A stretch of DNA of 5,687 nt from Cytophagales bacterium. GTDB taxonomy: Bacteria; Bacteroidota; Bacteroidia; Cytophagales; ES-bin-26. The notes beneath the pieces are model-generated. The model was given only the letters and a program-made list of their open reading frames with translations. It was not told the origin of the DNA and searched no databases. Below, piece by piece: positions 5,434 through 5,687 of this stretch (positions are counted from its first letter, which is position 1; every line of letters starts with the position of its first letter). Made by a program: the position numbers and the translations under genes. The stretch covers positions 1 to 5,687 of the forward strand of contig JACMKY010000712.1 in NCBI GenBank assembly GCA_014379925.1. The letters run 5' to 3'.

Positions 5434-5687
5434 ATGGAACACGAGTTAACCGTTAACCCAAAGCTGTTTCTTGATCCGACGCTGGACGCTTCGAGTTTTA
5501 CCGTCTACGGAGTGAAAATAGGTGACCATTACTCGCTCATTCCCAAAGACAAAAGAAAAAGATTTAACAATCGGGATTGGTTTATCTGTGAAAATGAATT
5601 CAGATTCAAGGTCTGGGATTCCAAGGTTTGCTTGATTAGGGTGTCAGAATTAATTGTAGAAAAAATCGGAATAGCCAACGTGGAACA
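5434..5687 (+). CDS. Unrecognised hypothetical protein, N-terminal part (runs off window)
   Basis: An open frame from the ATG at 5434 runs to the edge, giving 84 full codons (begins MEHELTVNPKLFLDPTLD). In-frame alternative starts lie at 5428, 5425 and 5401 (MANENLCTMMGMEHEL). The start at 5434 is chosen because the sequence just before it is AT-rich leader-like DNA, but this is uncertain. The visible part is a soluble, mixed alpha/beta type sequence with no signal peptide or membrane segment. A stretch with a GVKIGDHYSLIP core, then an aromatic- and charge-rich part (FNNRDWFICENEFRF), then a strand-like VCLIRVSELIVEKIGI recalls small one-domain proteins found near polymorphic toxin or immunity loci. 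That is only an impression. It is visibly richer in AT (Lys, Asn, Ile, Phe codons ending in A/T) than the rest of the window, which may mean recent acquisition. Confidence 0.6.
   Translation, partial: MEHELTVNPKLFLDPTLDASSFTVYGVKIGDHYSLIPKDKRKRFNNRDWFICENEFRFKVWDSKVCLIRVSELIVEKIGIANVE

Overview
The window reads as ordinary chromosomal DNA from a fairly GC-rich member of the Bacteroidota, most likely of the Cytophagales type. This placement is inference. It rests on a PolX/PHP protein with a Bacteroidota-like N-terminus, a lipoprotein-type gamma-glutamyltransferase, a lack of Shine-Dalgarno sequences in front of clear genes, and an AACCYGY heptamer array between genes. No rRNA, tRNA, insertion sequence, CRISPR array or toxin/defence island could be supported.

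Layout from left to right. (1) 1-63: possibly the 5' end of a minus-strand gene that leaves the window. (2) 64-341: a non-coding leader with overlapping GC-rich inverted repeats. (3) 342-2036 (+): a full-length PolX-family protein with helix-hairpin-helix motifs, a polymerase core whose three catalytic carboxylates all appear to be replaced, and an intact C-terminal PHP phosphoesterase domain. (4) 2037-2112: a convergent spacer carrying the heptamer array. (5) 2113-3882 (-): ggt, a lipoprotein gamma-glutamyltranspeptidase. (6) 3879-4316 (-): a small protein built of 11-residue coiled-coil repeats with a C-terminal hydrophobic anchor; its stop overlaps the ggt start as ATGA, so the two form an operon. 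(7) 4317-4508: a divergent intergenic region with short hairpins. (8) 4509-5318 (+): ispE of the MEP isoprenoid pathway. (9) 5319-5433: spacer. (10) About 5434-5687 (+): the start of an AT-rich, unrecognised gene that runs off the right edge.

The complete genes are mostly housekeeping: DNA repair, glutathione/gamma-glutamyl peptide turnover at the envelope, and isoprenoid synthesis. No single pathway links them. The most interesting points are the PolX protein that seems to have kept nuclease and lost polymerase chemistry, the hendecad-repeat membrane-anchored protein translationally coupled to ggt, and the heptamer repeats. I did not find convincing evidence of a new multi-gene system.
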